Source: CAYZTY01 sp964444665
GTDB taxonomy: Bacteria; Planctomycetota; Phycisphaerae; Sedimentisphaerales; CAYZTY01
NCBI GenBank assembly: GCA_964444665.1
Contig: CAYUIE010000006.1
Coordinates: forward strand, 123,420-187,419
DNA length: 64,000 nucleotides
Reading direction: 5' to 3'
A model generated the notes under the pieces. It searched no databases, was not told the DNA's origin, and saw only the letters and a list, made by a program, of their open reading frames with translations. The translations under genes were made by a program, and so were the position numbers. Below, piece after piece: positions 27,768 to 36,838 of the stretch (position 1 is its first letter; every line of letters begins with the position of its first letter).

Positions 27768-29078
27768 ATGGCTGAATATTTTCCCGAAGTGAAAAAGATA
27801 AAATATGAGGGACCCGACTCGAAAAATCCCCTTGCGTTCAAGCATTATAATCCGGAAGAGGTCATACTTGGCAAAACTATGGCCGAGCACCTGCGTTTCT
27901 CAGTATGCTACTGGCACACCTTCAAAGCTCTAGGAACGGACCAGTTCGGCGGCGAAACTATCATTCGCAATTACAATGACTCGTCCGACCCGATGAAGGT
28001 CGCGGATATGACCCTTGAAGCGGCCTTCGAGCTGTTCACCAAGTTAGGTGTTAATTTTTGGTGCTTCCACGACAGAGACATTGCACCTGAGGCGGATAAT
28101 TTAGCTGAGACCAACAAGCGCCTCGACAAAATAGTGGAAAAAGCCAAGAAGCTCCAGGCTGATACCGGAATGAAGCTGCTTTGGGGCACAACCAACGCTT
28201 TTTCTCATCGCCGGTTCATGGCGGGCGCAGGCACCAACCCGTCACCGGAGGTCTTTGCCTATGCGGCAAGTCAGGTTAAGAAAGCTATGGAGATAACAAA
28301 CGAGCTGGGAGGACAGGGTTATGTCTTCTGGGGCGGGCGCGAAGGTTACGATACACTGCTCAACACCGATATGAAAATGGAACTGGACCATTTGGCTTTG
28401 CTTCTGCAAATGGCGGTCGACCACAAGAAGAAGATAGGCTTCAAAGGCCAGTTTTACATAGAGCCCAAGCCGAAGGAGCCAACGAAGCACCAGTATGATT
28501 TTGACGCAGGAAACTGTTTCGCGTTTTTGCAGAAATATAATCTACTCGATCACTATAAGCTAAATATTGAGTCCAACCACGCCACTCTGGCCAGCCATGA
28601 TTTTTGTCATGAACTGGCATTTTGCGCCGCCAACGGCATACTCGGTTCGGTCGACGCCAACCGGGGCGACCTGCTTCTTGGATGGGATACGGACCAGTTC
28701 CCGAACGACATTTATGAAACAACAATGGCTATGTACATTATTCTCAAAAGCGGCGGTTTGACTACCGGCGGCCTCAACTTCGACGCGCATGTCAGACGTC
28801 AATCAATAGAGCCGATTGACCTGTTTTATGCTCACATAGGTGCAATGGATATCTTCGCAAGAGGTTTGAAAAACGCTGCAAAAATCATCCAGGACAAGAC
28901 GTTCGACAATGCCGTCGCGGAGCGTTACAAAGGTTGGAGCGGAGAGCTCGGTTCTAAAATTGAAAAACGACAGGCCGGATTTGAGGAGCTTGAAGCTTAC
29001 ATTCTTAAACACGGTGAGCCGAAGCTTCAGAGTGGTCGACAGGAGCTGCTCGAAAACCTCCTGAATGATTATATCTAA
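27768..29078 (+). CDS. xylA: xylose isomerase
   Basis: 436 residues from ATG 27768. The first ATG at 27762 is only 1 bp from the AAAGGA site, while 27768 has 7 bp. Signature motifs: WCFHDRDIAPE with the catalytic histidine at about residue 101, VFWGGREGY, IEPKPKEPTKHQ and the metal-binding SNHATLASHDF and DANRGD. The length and motifs fit the class II (E. coli-type) enzyme, which interconverts xylose and xylulose with divalent metal. No xylulokinase is adjacent. Confidence 0.95.
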   Translation: MAEYFPEVKKIKYEGPDSKNPLAFKHYNPEEVILGKTMAEHLRFSVCYWHTFKALGTDQFGGETIIRNYNDSSDPMKVADMTLEAAFELFTKLGVNFWCFHDRDIAPEADNLAETNKRLDKIVEKAKKLQADTGMKLLWGTTNAFSHRRFMAGAGTNPSPEVFAYAASQVKKAMEITNELGGQGYVFWGGREGYDTLLNTDMKMELDHLALLLQMAVDHKKKIGFKGQFYIEPKPKEPTKHQYDFDAGNCFAFLQKYNLLDHYKLNIESNHATLASHDFCHELAFCAANGILGSVDANRGDLLLGWDTDQFPNDIYETTMAMYIILKSGGLTTGGLNFDAHVRRQSIEPIDLFYAHIGAMDIFARGLKNAAKIIQDKTFDNAVAERYKGWSGELGSKIEKRQAGFEELEAYILKHGEPKLQSGRQELLENLLNDYI

Positions 29079-29151
29079 ATCGAACCTATTTAGGTTGTGC
29101 TACAAAATCAAAAACAATGGTTGAGGTGAGGAATCGATTGCGACTCCAAGC

Positions 29152-29301
29152 ATGATATATCATATTGAAGCTCCCAAAGATCACTATGAGTCATGCGAGG
29201 ATGATCCAAAAAATTATGAATTTCTCCACGAAGCTGGCGGAGAATATATAACTCTTGGTTCGTATGATTTCCTAATCGCCCAGGCAAGGTACTTTGCATG
29301 A
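29152..29301 (+). other. 5' portion of an ORF ending at an in-frame TGA
   Basis: From ATG 29152 the frame reads MIYHIEAPKDHYESCEDD and continues for 49 codons to TGA 29299-29301. The next codons remain open in the same frame and join the 232-residue ORF that follows. It reads as the N-terminal part of one 290-codon gene with a stop inside, YFA-stop-PHLTYE. A tryptophan codon TGG changed to TGA, a sequencing error, or recoding are all possible. Confidence 0.45.
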
Positions 29302-29322
29302 CCACATCTCACATACGAGACC

Positions 29323-30021
29323 TTGGCTGCAACTATTGCTCACGAGAACGCCCACAACACTTTGACAATGGCTACGGCCCTTGGGCACTTGAAGCTCCAT
29401 ATCAAGATAATTCTGGAGCTTACACCAAAGATCCCACCTGCCGACAAACCTGCCAAGGCGCTTCGAATGTACCTTGGTATCATTATCGAATCCAGCAAAT
29501 ACGCTCAGGAAACTGCCGCTACTATGTCGGCATACACTGCCCTCAGGGGATCCTATGGGCCGGCGGTTGCCGACCAATATCTCAAACGACTTAAACGTCC
29601 ATCTCCCTACACAACATTTGTAGATCCTGCCATTGATCTCTTCAGTAAGCACAGTGTCCCCTACCAGCATTGGGGCGGATACATGATGTTTCTCGCCTCT
29701 CTCGCAATGAACACCGACATCAACCACGGCACACACATAAACGGAATGAACGTCGCCATCGCCGGCCTTATTCAGCAGGCAAAATTCGCACGCTGGAAAG
29801 GCCATGATATGCAGCCAAGGGCATACGACAACGTCGAGCAGGCAATCGACAGGGTCGTGCGAAGTGTGCTCATCTGGGAGGCCTGTGAGAATGCCGCCAG
29901 AGAGCTGGACACAAAGGCGCTAATGGGCGTACTTGCCAAACGCGAAACAGCCAAGGCCGAGGATATGATGAGAGCCGCTGTAGTTAGCGCCCAAAAGCAT
30001 TTTGATAAAATGTACAAGTAG
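29323..30021 (+). CDS. helical protein of unknown function (C-terminal part after an in-frame TGA)
   Basis: 232 residues if started at TTG 29323. The first in-frame ATG is later, at the codon in MATALGHL. The sequence is alpha-helical (AATIAHENAHNTLTMA, IESSKYAQETAATM) with several histidines (HENAH, NHGTHINGM). I do not recognise a family. The lack of a good start or ribosome-binding site after the TGA suggests that this is the 3' part of the gene that begins at 29152. An intrinsic terminator follows. Confidence 0.5.
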   Translation: MAATIAHENAHNTLTMATALGHLKLHIKIILELTPKIPPADKPAKALRMYLGIIIESSKYAQETAATMSAYTALRGSYGPAVADQYLKRLKRPSPYTTFVDPAIDLFSKHSVPYQHWGGYMMFLASLAMNTDINHGTHINGMNVAIAGLIQQAKFARWKGHDMQPRAYDNVEQAIDRVVRSVLIWEACENAARELDTKALMGVLAKRETAKAEDMMRAAVVSAQKHFDKMYK

Positions 30022-30067
30022 GCTTTAGCCTGTTTGTTTTGTCTTTTCAGTAAGCTGATAAAGAAGA

Positions 30068-30099
30068 GGCTGGCTGTTTCTCAGTCAGCCTTTTTGTTT
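30068..30099 (+). terminator. intrinsic terminator between convergent genes
   Basis: GGCTGGCTG (30068-30076) pairs with CAGTCAGCC (30082-30090), with one G-T pair, and is followed by TTTTTGTTT. It closes the plus-strand unknown gene. Confidence 0.75.
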
Positions 30100-30129
30100 A
30101 ACCTCCTGTCTGTCACTCTTGCCCGTACT

Positions 30130-32400
30130 TTATGGAAGTCTCAAGGCTATACCAAAATCATAACCGGCGTCGATATCATCAATGTAAACCGCCTCAGGCG
30201 GAGCCGGCCTTTCAAAATAATCAAACGGAAAATCACCAAACGGCCAATCCCAGTCGAATGCCTTGCCGTCACAAGTAAACGCCACAATATGGTCGCTGCC
30301 GGCGGCGATGGCCACAAAATCGTTACTATCAGGCTGGCGATAGTGATAACGTGGAATATCAGGTTGTATCCAGTCGCCTCCACCCCAGCTTATAAGCATA
30401 TCATCATCTCTCATCAAAAAGCTGTAATTCTCACCTGCGGCAACGGCCGTATGCACCTTGCCTGCTGCACCTCCATAAATCCTGGTCTGGCCGTGATTGT
30501 TATTTCCCCATGCCTTGACAACGCCGTCGGACTGCACTGCCAGGCTGTGATAATCGCCTGCGGTTATCGCTACGAAGTCGTTGCCGTCCGGCTTGTCCGT
30601 GATTTGATTTACGTTATCTCGGCCCCATACAACTATCTCGCCAGCCGAGGTCAGTGCGACGCTGTGGAAAATGCCAGCGGAAATATCAATATAATCGTTG
30701 CCGGGCGGAACGTTGCATTCCCCGTGCGTATCATACCCCCAGCCGCCCAGTGAACCGTCCGACCTTATCGCCAGGCAGTGCCTTTTACCCGCAGCGACAG
30801 CGATAAAATCATTGCTGTCCGGCACGCCGCTTATCTGGCCGTAGTCATCACGGCCCCACACAACTACCGGATATCCCGGCCGAAAAACAGCAACAGCCAA
30901 AGCGTTCGGGTCGCAGGGGTCCGTCTCAGTCGGATTCTCGCAGATATCGCCCCTGTAAACCAGAGTGTATGCCGCTGCATCAGCCGGCTTTGTAAACGTT
31001 GCCGTTACTGGAGTGTTATAATCCAGGACGCTGCCCGGCCCCCAGCCTGAAACCACAAAATCATTCACATCAGCCCTATCACCATTTGTTTTGTCCCAAT
31101 ACAGTTCGAAATCCCCGCCCTTCAGGACCTGCGGAACGCCTGAGTTATTCGAGTCGTTGATGATTGTTAATATCACGATATTGGGGTCGGCCCAGTTCGG
31201 CTCAACACTCAGCCGACCGCGGAAAAAGTAATTAATCAGCCCCGTTGCATAATCAATCGTCCGAGGAATGGTTATCTTGCCATAATCATCAAAGACAGTC
31301 TTTCCAAGTATACACCAAGCCTTATCCAGATGGTCGTGGACCAAGTGATGCTGTGACATAGTTTTCCGAGCCAAATAATCCACTCCATAGCCATATAAAT
31401 ACGTACGACCAGACTCAACTTTTGTGTTGCAATGGATACGCATGGGATTAAGAAAATAATAAAGGCTATTAGTATCAGAAATAAATATCGTGCTAAAGGA
31501 CAAGAACTGATAGTTTGTCACTTCTGCCAATCCCCAGGTATCAGGTGGTGAAACGCCTTCACCAAGGTAATCATTATGGTTCCTGGTATCAGTATCGAAG
31601 TAATCAGCTGTCTTGTTATAAACTTTAGCTGTGGGCGTCCACTCAGATGAAACCCATCTTTCTAATGAGCCGTTACTCGAAATCATTTTCTCTACCCAGG
31701 ACTCGAATGGATTATTATAATCTTTACGTTTTCGATAATGAGCGAAGAGGAAGTCATTTCTTGCATGTGCTGGCACGCCAATATCTTCAACCATATGCAA
31801 AACACAACCCAGAGACAAAAAAGCCTCAGCTAATAATTCCTCTCGATTGCTCTCGCTGGGATTCGTGAGTGAATCATAAAACTTACTTCTGGCATCTGTC
31901 CAAGATTGGTCGTTAATTGTAGGATTCTTTTCCGCAGTTCCATTTATTGCCCAAGTCGCAGCCGATTCGCCGGTAAAATCATATTTCCAAGCAGGGGCAT
32001 ATTTCTTCCACTCGGGATGGTCCGTCTTGTTGTCCAAGCCAGCGTTCCGCTTTGAATCGTGAAAATGGTGCCGTGCCCTACGAGGATACTTTGAACCGTC
32101 TTCGTCTTCGATTGTACTTCCTATTTTAGTCCATTCTAATATAGTTCTGGTAGTTTTATCAGGATTTGCTTCGCCTTCTTTTATTCGTTTCTTTATATCT
32201 GTTGGAAAATCCCAATTTAATTCCGTTGATATTCCATCATCCAAACCCAACTGTGTTTTTAAAAAACCATCTATCAATGATGCGCTAATCGCTTTATCTG
32301 TTAATGCAGGGTGTGTTTTCTTGTTCCCCCATCCATATAGCTTTTCACAGACACTGAGAAATATACTCAAAGCTAACATTATTATTAGAATCTTTCTCAT
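30130..32400 (-). CDS. secreted zinc PLC/P1-nuclease-like protein fused to RCC1 repeats
   Basis: 756 residues. After a signal peptide (ILIIMLALSIFLSVCEKLYG), the first ~400 residues resemble the zinc-dependent phospholipase C/P1 nuclease superfamily: an N-terminal tryptophan-rich GWGNKKTHPALT, RHHFHD, and HMVEDIGVPAHARND with its H...D...H pattern. These would supply metal ligands. Residues ~510-750 form about six RCC1-like repeats (IAVAAGKRHCLAIRSDG, WGYDTHGE). It is the longest of three paralogues in this cluster. An acyl or phosphoester substrate is expected but not proven. Confidence 0.75.
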   Translation of the reverse strand: MRKILIIMLALSIFLSVCEKLYGWGNKKTHPALTDKAISASLIDGFLKTQLGLDDGISTELNWDFPTDIKKRIKEGEANPDKTTRTILEWTKIGSTIEDEDGSKYPRRARHHFHDSKRNAGLDNKTDHPEWKKYAPAWKYDFTGESAATWAINGTAEKNPTINDQSWTDARSKFYDSLTNPSESNREELLAEAFLSLGCVLHMVEDIGVPAHARNDFLFAHYRKRKDYNNPFESWVEKMISSNGSLERWVSSEWTPTAKVYNKTADYFDTDTRNHNDYLGEGVSPPDTWGLAEVTNYQFLSFSTIFISDTNSLYYFLNPMRIHCNTKVESGRTYLYGYGVDYLARKTMSQHHLVHDHLDKAWCILGKTVFDDYGKITIPRTIDYATGLINYFFRGRLSVEPNWADPNIVILTIINDSNNSGVPQVLKGGDFELYWDKTNGDRADVNDFVVSGWGPGSVLDYNTPVTATFTKPADAAAYTLVYRGDICENPTETDPCDPNALAVAVFRPGYPVVVWGRDDYGQISGVPDSNDFIAVAAGKRHCLAIRSDGSLGGWGYDTHGECNVPPGNDYIDISAGIFHSVALTSAGEIVVWGRDNVNQITDKPDGNDFVAITAGDYHSLAVQSDGVVKAWGNNNHGQTRIYGGAAGKVHTAVAAGENYSFLMRDDDMLISWGGGDWIQPDIPRYHYRQPDSNDFVAIAAGSDHIVAFTCDGKAFDWDWPFGDFPFDYFERPAPPEAVYIDDIDAGYDFGIALRLP

Positions 32401-32438
32401 ATTGTTTAAGCCTAATAAACTTCAAAAACTAAGTAATA

Positions 32439-33056
32439 TTACTTCACCTCACTTATTTTTAAGTTGTCTTGTCTTTTCTTTTTCAAAATAAATAAGATTA
32501 AAGGAATAGTGACACATAAAGGTACAGTATTAAACAAAATGCCACGAAATATGCTGCCGTCAACAAAATAACATGTTACATTAAGAATAAACAAGCATAC
32601 TATAACCGAATCGAAGAGGAGACAAAACAATGTTAAACACGAAATTAGCCTACGTCTTAACTCCCGAGAGATAGACCACGCAAGTACCGACAACAGAACG
32701 GCAGTATGACTTAGCAAAATGCCTATAGTACAGTAAATAAGTGATTGGGCAAAAGCTCCCCAAGACTCTTCGGTTGGATGCGTAGTTAGTAAAAGAGCCC
32801 ACAGGCCTAATAATCCCGTGGTGATAGATGTAACACACAGAGTTACACTCCAATAAATTAATTTTCTCTTTCTGAAAATTAAAGCGCCGATTACCACAGA
32901 GACTAAAAATACAACAATTCCAACAATGCAATGAAACATATCTTCCGAAAATCCGTAAATGCCCAAATCATAATAGCTTTTTTCTCTTACAAGAATGAAT
33001 AGCTCTATAATACCCAATGATATTAGAACGGAACCAATTATTCGCTTTCTTTCCAA
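32439..33056 (-). CDS. multi-pass membrane protein of unknown function
   Basis: 205 residues with about five hydrophobic segments (SVLISLGIIELFILV, MFHCIVGIVVFLVSVVIGAL, CVTSITTGLLGLWALLL, a further pair, and a C-terminal PLCVTIPLILFIL) and a basic tail. The start is TTG with a GGGAG-like site. No family is recognised. It lies 38 bp upstream of the PLC-RCC1 gene on the same strand, so the two may be co-expressed. Confidence 0.65.
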   Translation of the reverse strand: MERKRIIGSVLISLGIIELFILVREKSYYDLGIYGFSEDMFHCIVGIVVFLVSVVIGALIFRKRKLIYWSVTLCVTSITTGLLGLWALLLTTHPTEESWGAFAQSLIYCTIGILLSHTAVLLSVLAWSISRELRRRLISCLTLFCLLFDSVIVCLFILNVTCYFVDGSIFRGILFNTVPLCVTIPLILFILKKKRQDNLKISEVK

Positions 33057-33160
33057 AATCCAAAACTCCCTATTCTGCGAAAAGCTACTTATTTTATTTT
33101 TTTAAAAATATATGTAAAATTTTCATTGTAATTTCAAAAGCACATTTGAAAATCAAGAAA

Positions 33161-33883
33161 TTAGAATTTGCTGATTTTCCAGTCACCGTCGTCATCCAAG
33201 GTGAAAACAACTGGATAGAACAGTGTGTTGGTACTGTTGCTAATCTCGTATATTGCTATACCTCCATCTATAGACTCTAATGATAATTCTCCCATGTCAT
33301 TTACCATATTCTGCAATTTGCCAATGTTTTCGTTAAATATAGCTTTATAATCATCCGCAACAAAATCAACAAAATAAGTAATCGCCTCATCTATGTTGCC
33401 TGCTGCTAGTGCTGCTTTGAAAGATTCGAAAATATCTTCGGGCCGGGAACCTGATAGCCAACAATAACAGAGGTCTTCGAGGTCATAGAAATCAATCATG
33501 CTGCTATCATCAAAGTCACAGTATGAGTCCCAGTTTATATCATTGGTATCACTTAGCCAAGCATCAGCAAACCTCACAAAATCAGCGAAATCGATTATAC
33601 CACTTGGGGCAATATCAATCTTTTCACACTTCCATTGTTCAGTTAACCAGTGATAAGCAAAATATGCTAGGTCGTCTGAATTGACGATGCCACCTTCATC
33701 AAAATCCCCTTGTAGGCCTGTCCCTGTTTTGAACCAATTTAAAGCCAACTCTGTGTAATCTGTAAAGTCGACCAAACCGTCGGCATTCAGATCCGGCGAA
33801 GGGTAATCTTGGGCATAAAGATAATCCAAAATAGAAAAGAGGGTTACTACGATAACTAATATTGCTGAACTTCTTGTGGGCAT
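33161..33883 (-). CDS. secreted dockerin-repeat protein with small C-terminal domain
   Basis: 240 residues from ATG 33883, chosen because GGGGAC stands before it; an upstream TTG start is possible. The signal peptide is AILVIVVTLFSILDYLYAQ. Four or more dockerin-like units follow (DLNADGLVDFTDYTELALNWF, then D-rich loops at roughly 30-residue spacing). A final ~100-residue domain starts GSRPEDIFESFKAAL and ends DDGDWKISKF; it looks like a small alpha+beta fold. A paralogue is encoded at 36065-36796. Confidence 0.75.
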   Translation of the reverse strand: MPTRSSAILVIVVTLFSILDYLYAQDYPSPDLNADGLVDFTDYTELALNWFKTGTGLQGDFDEGGIVNSDDLAYFAYHWLTEQWKCEKIDIAPSGIIDFADFVRFADAWLSDTNDINWDSYCDFDDSSMIDFYDLEDLCYCWLSGSRPEDIFESFKAALAAGNIDEAITYFVDFVADDYKAIFNENIGKLQNMVNDMGELSLESIDGGIAIYEISNSTNTLFYPVVFTLDDDGDWKISKF

Positions 33884-33922
33884 AGCATACAGTCCCCTAA
33901 ATAATCTTGTTCCTAACACTGA

Positions 33923-33952
33923 ATTATACTTCTAAAACAACCAAATAAACAA
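33923..33952 (-). promoter_or_regulatory. possible promoter before the dockerin gene
   Basis: On the minus strand a perfect TATAAT (complement of 33923-33928) has TTGTTT 18 bp upstream, about 40 bp before the ATG at 33883. Confidence 0.4.
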
Positions 33953-33986
33953 CTTGTTGTAGAATTTTTTCTGAATTTATATATAT

Positions 33987-34901
33987 TCATCCTTCCCTTT
34001 TAGACAAAAACTGGTAATTGGTGCATTCAGCCAAACCCCAGTTACCAGGTGGTGAAACATCGCCACCGAGGTAATCGTTAGGGTCCCTGGTATCAGCATC
34101 GAAATATTTAGTTAATTTGTCAAAAACAACCGGCCCGGAGCCAGCCCAGGGGCACTGCCCACCATTGGCCTCAACCTGCTCTTCGACCCACGTTTCTAAC
34201 GGATTGCCCTTGTCATACCAAGACCGGTAATGTCCAAACAGAAAATCGTTCCTTGCATGTGCGGGTACACCCATATCCTCCAAAAGATGCAACACGTGTC
34301 CCAGATTCAGAAATGTCTTAGCCAGAGATTCCTCACGCGCAGATTCACTGCTTTCAGTAAGCGCCTTATAAAATTCTTCTCGTGTCTTACCCCAGTAATG
34401 ATTGTTTGTTGTAGGTTTCTTCTCGGCTGTTCCTACTGCTGCCCAATGTAGGGCGGATTCGCCGGTAAGATCAAAGCCGGTTTTGGTACATGCATAATCC
34501 TGCCAGTTGGGATGGTCAGTTTGATTATCTAAACCGGCGTTGCGAATTGGGTCATGAAAATGGTGCCGAGGTCGAATAGGCCAATAACGGCCATCTTCGT
34601 CTTCAATTATACTGCCCATACGAAGCCAATCTAAAATACTTCGAGTTGTTTTGTCTGGCTCAGCCTTCCCCATGCGTTCCTTTATATCCGATGGAAAGTC
34701 CCAGTATAATTGCGCAGATAGCCCATCATCAAAACCTAATTGGATTTTTAAATAATCATTGAGTATTGCTGAACTAATCGCCTTCTCTGTTATTGCAGGG
34801 TGTGTAAATTCATTTCCGAAACCGTATAAAATTGGGCATAAAAACAAGCACATTAGCAAGTAAAATGATATCACAGAAACGTTTCTTCTCAGGTATTTCA
34901 T
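33987..34901 (-). CDS. PLC/P1-nuclease-like paralogue, C-terminally shortened
   Basis: 304 residues, homologous to the first ~300 residues of the 756-aa protein: YGFGNEFTHPAITEKA, RHHFHD, and HLLEDMGVPAHARND are all kept. It stops soon after GLAECTNYQFLS, where the long paralogue continues through the rest of its catalytic domain and its RCC1 repeats. Metal-ligand motifs in the N-terminal part are present, but the fold may be incomplete. The signal peptide (VISFYLLMCLFLCPILYG) is intact. It is probably a truncated or decaying copy, or a separately selected short form. Confidence 0.75.
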   Translation of the reverse strand: MKYLRRNVSVISFYLLMCLFLCPILYGFGNEFTHPAITEKAISSAILNDYLKIQLGFDDGLSAQLYWDFPSDIKERMGKAEPDKTTRSILDWLRMGSIIEDEDGRYWPIRPRHHFHDPIRNAGLDNQTDHPNWQDYACTKTGFDLTGESALHWAAVGTAEKKPTTNNHYWGKTREEFYKALTESSESAREESLAKTFLNLGHVLHLLEDMGVPAHARNDFLFGHYRSWYDKGNPLETWVEEQVEANGGQCPWAGSGPVVFDKLTKYFDADTRDPNDYLGGDVSPPGNWGLAECTNYQFLSKREG

Positions 34902-34948
34902 AGATTTTACCCCTCAAATCAACAAGGACACTCTTAAGAAAGCATCAC

Positions 34949-35242
34949 TTACCACATTCTGCTCCAAGTATATATTAAATACAAATCGGTTACCGCAACT
35001 GCTGATAAAGTAATCAAAACAGAGGTTACAATCGACTTGATTCTAAAGCTCTTCAAAGGCAAAACTTTAATCAGAACCATCCACATTGTGTTCAAAACCA
35101 CAATTAAAATAATAGCCGTCCTTGGGGAAACTATGCGCCAAGGCAAATCATACTCCTTGCCAAATATAAAAAAGACAATACCCATGTAAAACGCCAGTGA
35201 TAATATCACCGTCAAAATGATATCCCATAAGCGTTGCTTCAT
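34949..35242 (-). CDS. small three-helix membrane protein
   Basis: 97 residues with hydrophobic segments around IILTVILSLAFYMGIVFFIF, TAIILIVVLNTMWMVLI and IVTSVLITLSAVAVTDLYLIY. The start codon overlaps the stop of the short PLC paralogue (ATGA), and GGAG lies just upstream, so translation is coupled. No family is recognised. Confidence 0.65.
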   Translation of the reverse strand: MKQRLWDIILTVILSLAFYMGIVFFIFGKEYDLPWRIVSPRTAIILIVVLNTMWMVLIKVLPLKSFRIKSIVTSVLITLSAVAVTDLYLIYTWSRMW

Positions 35243-35658
35243 TTTAATTCTCCTAAATTTTGCTTTGTTTTATTATCCAAGCCAGCATTTCGAATGGGGT
35301 CATGAAAGTGATGTCTTGGTCGAATAGATGGGAGTATAATGCGACCATCTTCATCTTCAATATTACTGCCTGTTTTCATCCATTCTAATACAGTTCGAGT
35401 TGTTTCTTCAGGTTTTACGCCACCTGCTTTTATCCGCTTTTTTACATCCAAGTAAGATGAAAAATCCCAATTCAATGAGGTTTGTATCCCGTCAGTCAAG
35501 CCCATTTGTCTCTTCAGGTAGCCGTCTATAACTGACATACCGGCTGCTTTCTCTGTTAAAGCCGGGTGTGTTGCTTTGTTTCCGAAGCCGTATGCAAATG
35601 TGCAGAATCCCAAAGATACGCTAAGGAATAATATCCCTATCTGAACTTGCCTCAGCAT
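35239..35658 (-). CDS. PLC/P1-nuclease-like paralogue fragment
   Basis: 139 residues matching only the N-terminal part of its two longer neighbours: signal peptide, YGFGNKATHPALTEKA and RHHFHDPIRNAGLDNKT. It ends shortly after, in an unrelated KQNLGELK, and so lacks the HARND region. It cannot form the complete metal site. Its stop codon overlaps the next gene's ATG. Likely a remnant, or a short form under coupling. Confidence 0.65.
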   Translation of the reverse strand: MLRQVQIGILFLSVSLGFCTFAYGFGNKATHPALTEKAAGMSVIDGYLKRQMGLTDGIQTSLNWDFSSYLDVKKRIKAGGVKPEETTRTVLEWMKTGSNIEDEDGRIILPSIRPRHHFHDPIRNAGLDNKTKQNLGELK

Positions 35659-35704
35659 GATTTGCGGACTCCTTTAGACCAAAAAACTTACATTTATGTT
35701 GAAC

Positions 35705-36031
35705 CTACCACCTGAACATTCTCATTATATTTAATAACAACCAACACGTTAGTATAGAGGCAGATAAGGAAAATACTAATAAAGACGGGATTCTAAGTAT
35801 TATTCCGGATTCTGACCTTGGACGATTACGTGATCTCTTTCTAATAATCCAGAAGACATCGAAACCGAGTACGATAAAGAGACCTAATGGCCCAAAAAAC
35901 CAAACTGGCATATAAGAAGCGATTGGAAAATATAAAAACCAAATTGTTCCAAGATAAATCGCTATTGCTAATATCACAAGGATAAAAATCTCAAAGCAGC
36001 TTACCGGCTTTTTTTGTTCGTTGTCTTGCAT
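35705..36031 (-). CDS. small membrane protein
   Basis: 108 residues with three hydrophobic stretches (CFEIFILVILAIAIYLGTIWFL, VWFFGPLGLFIVLGFDVFWII, LLVFSLSASILTCWLLLNI), the middle two separated by a basic loop (RKRSRNRPR). GGAG precedes the ATG. It sits between a dockerin gene and a PLC fragment. No family is recognised. Confidence 0.65.
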   Translation of the reverse strand: MQDNEQKKPVSCFEIFILVILAIAIYLGTIWFLYFPIASYMPVWFFGPLGLFIVLGFDVFWIIRKRSRNRPRSESGIILRIPSLLVFSLSASILTCWLLLNIMRMFRW

Positions 36032-36064
36032 TGGTTATTCTCCTTGCCAGCGTTTAGCCATTAA

Positions 36065-36796
36065 TCAGAAATTGTATATTTTCCAGTTTCCCTGTTCATC
36101 CTGAATAAAAATAACCGGGAAAAGATATGTCTCCGAACCGGCCTGATGTAGCATTTCGTATTTCACTTTTCCTGCCTCTTGCGAATCCAGAATCAAGTCG
36201 CCCATACCGGCTGCATAATCCGGCAGGTTCGGCTCAATTATCTGAAATATTTCGGCATATCTGTCTCTCGATACCTCCGCTATGAAAGTAAGGGCCTCGT
36301 CGACATCACCGGCTAACAGCGCCTGTTTGAATGCTTCCCAGACGCACAAAGGGCGAGAGCCCTTTAGCCAGCATTCCGCCAGCACATACAAATCGTTGTA
36401 ATCCACCGAATTGCTGTCATCGAAGTCACCAGCAAATCCTTCGCCCGTCTCCAGCCAGTTTTGCGCCAATTTAGCCACATCCTCAAAGCCGATTATCCCG
36501 TCGCTGTTAAAGTCTGCTGATTGGCACTGCTGATATTCGCTGTATTCAGCAAGCCAGTACCAGCAAAAAATAATCAGGTCGTATGTATCTACAGTGCCGC
36601 TGTCATCAAGGTCTCCCTGAAGCTTGGTTCCGATTTGCCGCCAGTTGCCTGCTAATATTACAAAGTCACCGAGGTCAACTATATCGTCATTGTTTAGGTT
36701 CGGAACGTTCGGCTCCGGTATGCCGAGAGGGAAAGCAAGTCCTGAAACTGCAAGACAGATGGCCCCCGTAAGCACAACAACTTTACGAATGCTCAT
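36065..36796 (-). CDS. secreted dockerin-repeat protein with small C-terminal domain (paralogue)
   Basis: 243 residues from ATG 36796, which has AGGAGG upstream; the longer frame starts earlier at 36853. A signal peptide (VVVLTGAICLAVSGLAFP) is followed by several dockerin-like units (NLNNDDIVDLGDFVILAGNW, ADFNSDGIIGFEDVAKLAQNW, GDFDDSNSVDYNDL) and a C-terminal ~100-residue domain starting GSRPLCVWEAFKQAL and ending DEQGNWKIYNF. It is the same architecture as the gene at 33161-33883, so the pair arose by duplication. Confidence 0.75.
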   Translation of the reverse strand: MSIRKVVVLTGAICLAVSGLAFPLGIPEPNVPNLNNDDIVDLGDFVILAGNWRQIGTKLQGDLDDSGTVDTYDLIIFCWYWLAEYSEYQQCQSADFNSDGIIGFEDVAKLAQNWLETGEGFAGDFDDSNSVDYNDLYVLAECWLKGSRPLCVWEAFKQALLAGDVDEALTFIAEVSRDRYAEIFQIIEPNLPDYAAGMGDLILDSQEAGKVKYEMLHQAGSETYLFPVIFIQDEQGNWKIYNF

Positions 36797-36838
36797 AATT
36801 TCCCCTCCTGTCCGGGCCTTAATTAGGTTAGTGTATAA

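Noticed and set aside
29299..29345. SECIS element after the in-frame TGA
   Set aside because: No convincing stem with an apical G-U/GGU loop at the expected distance.
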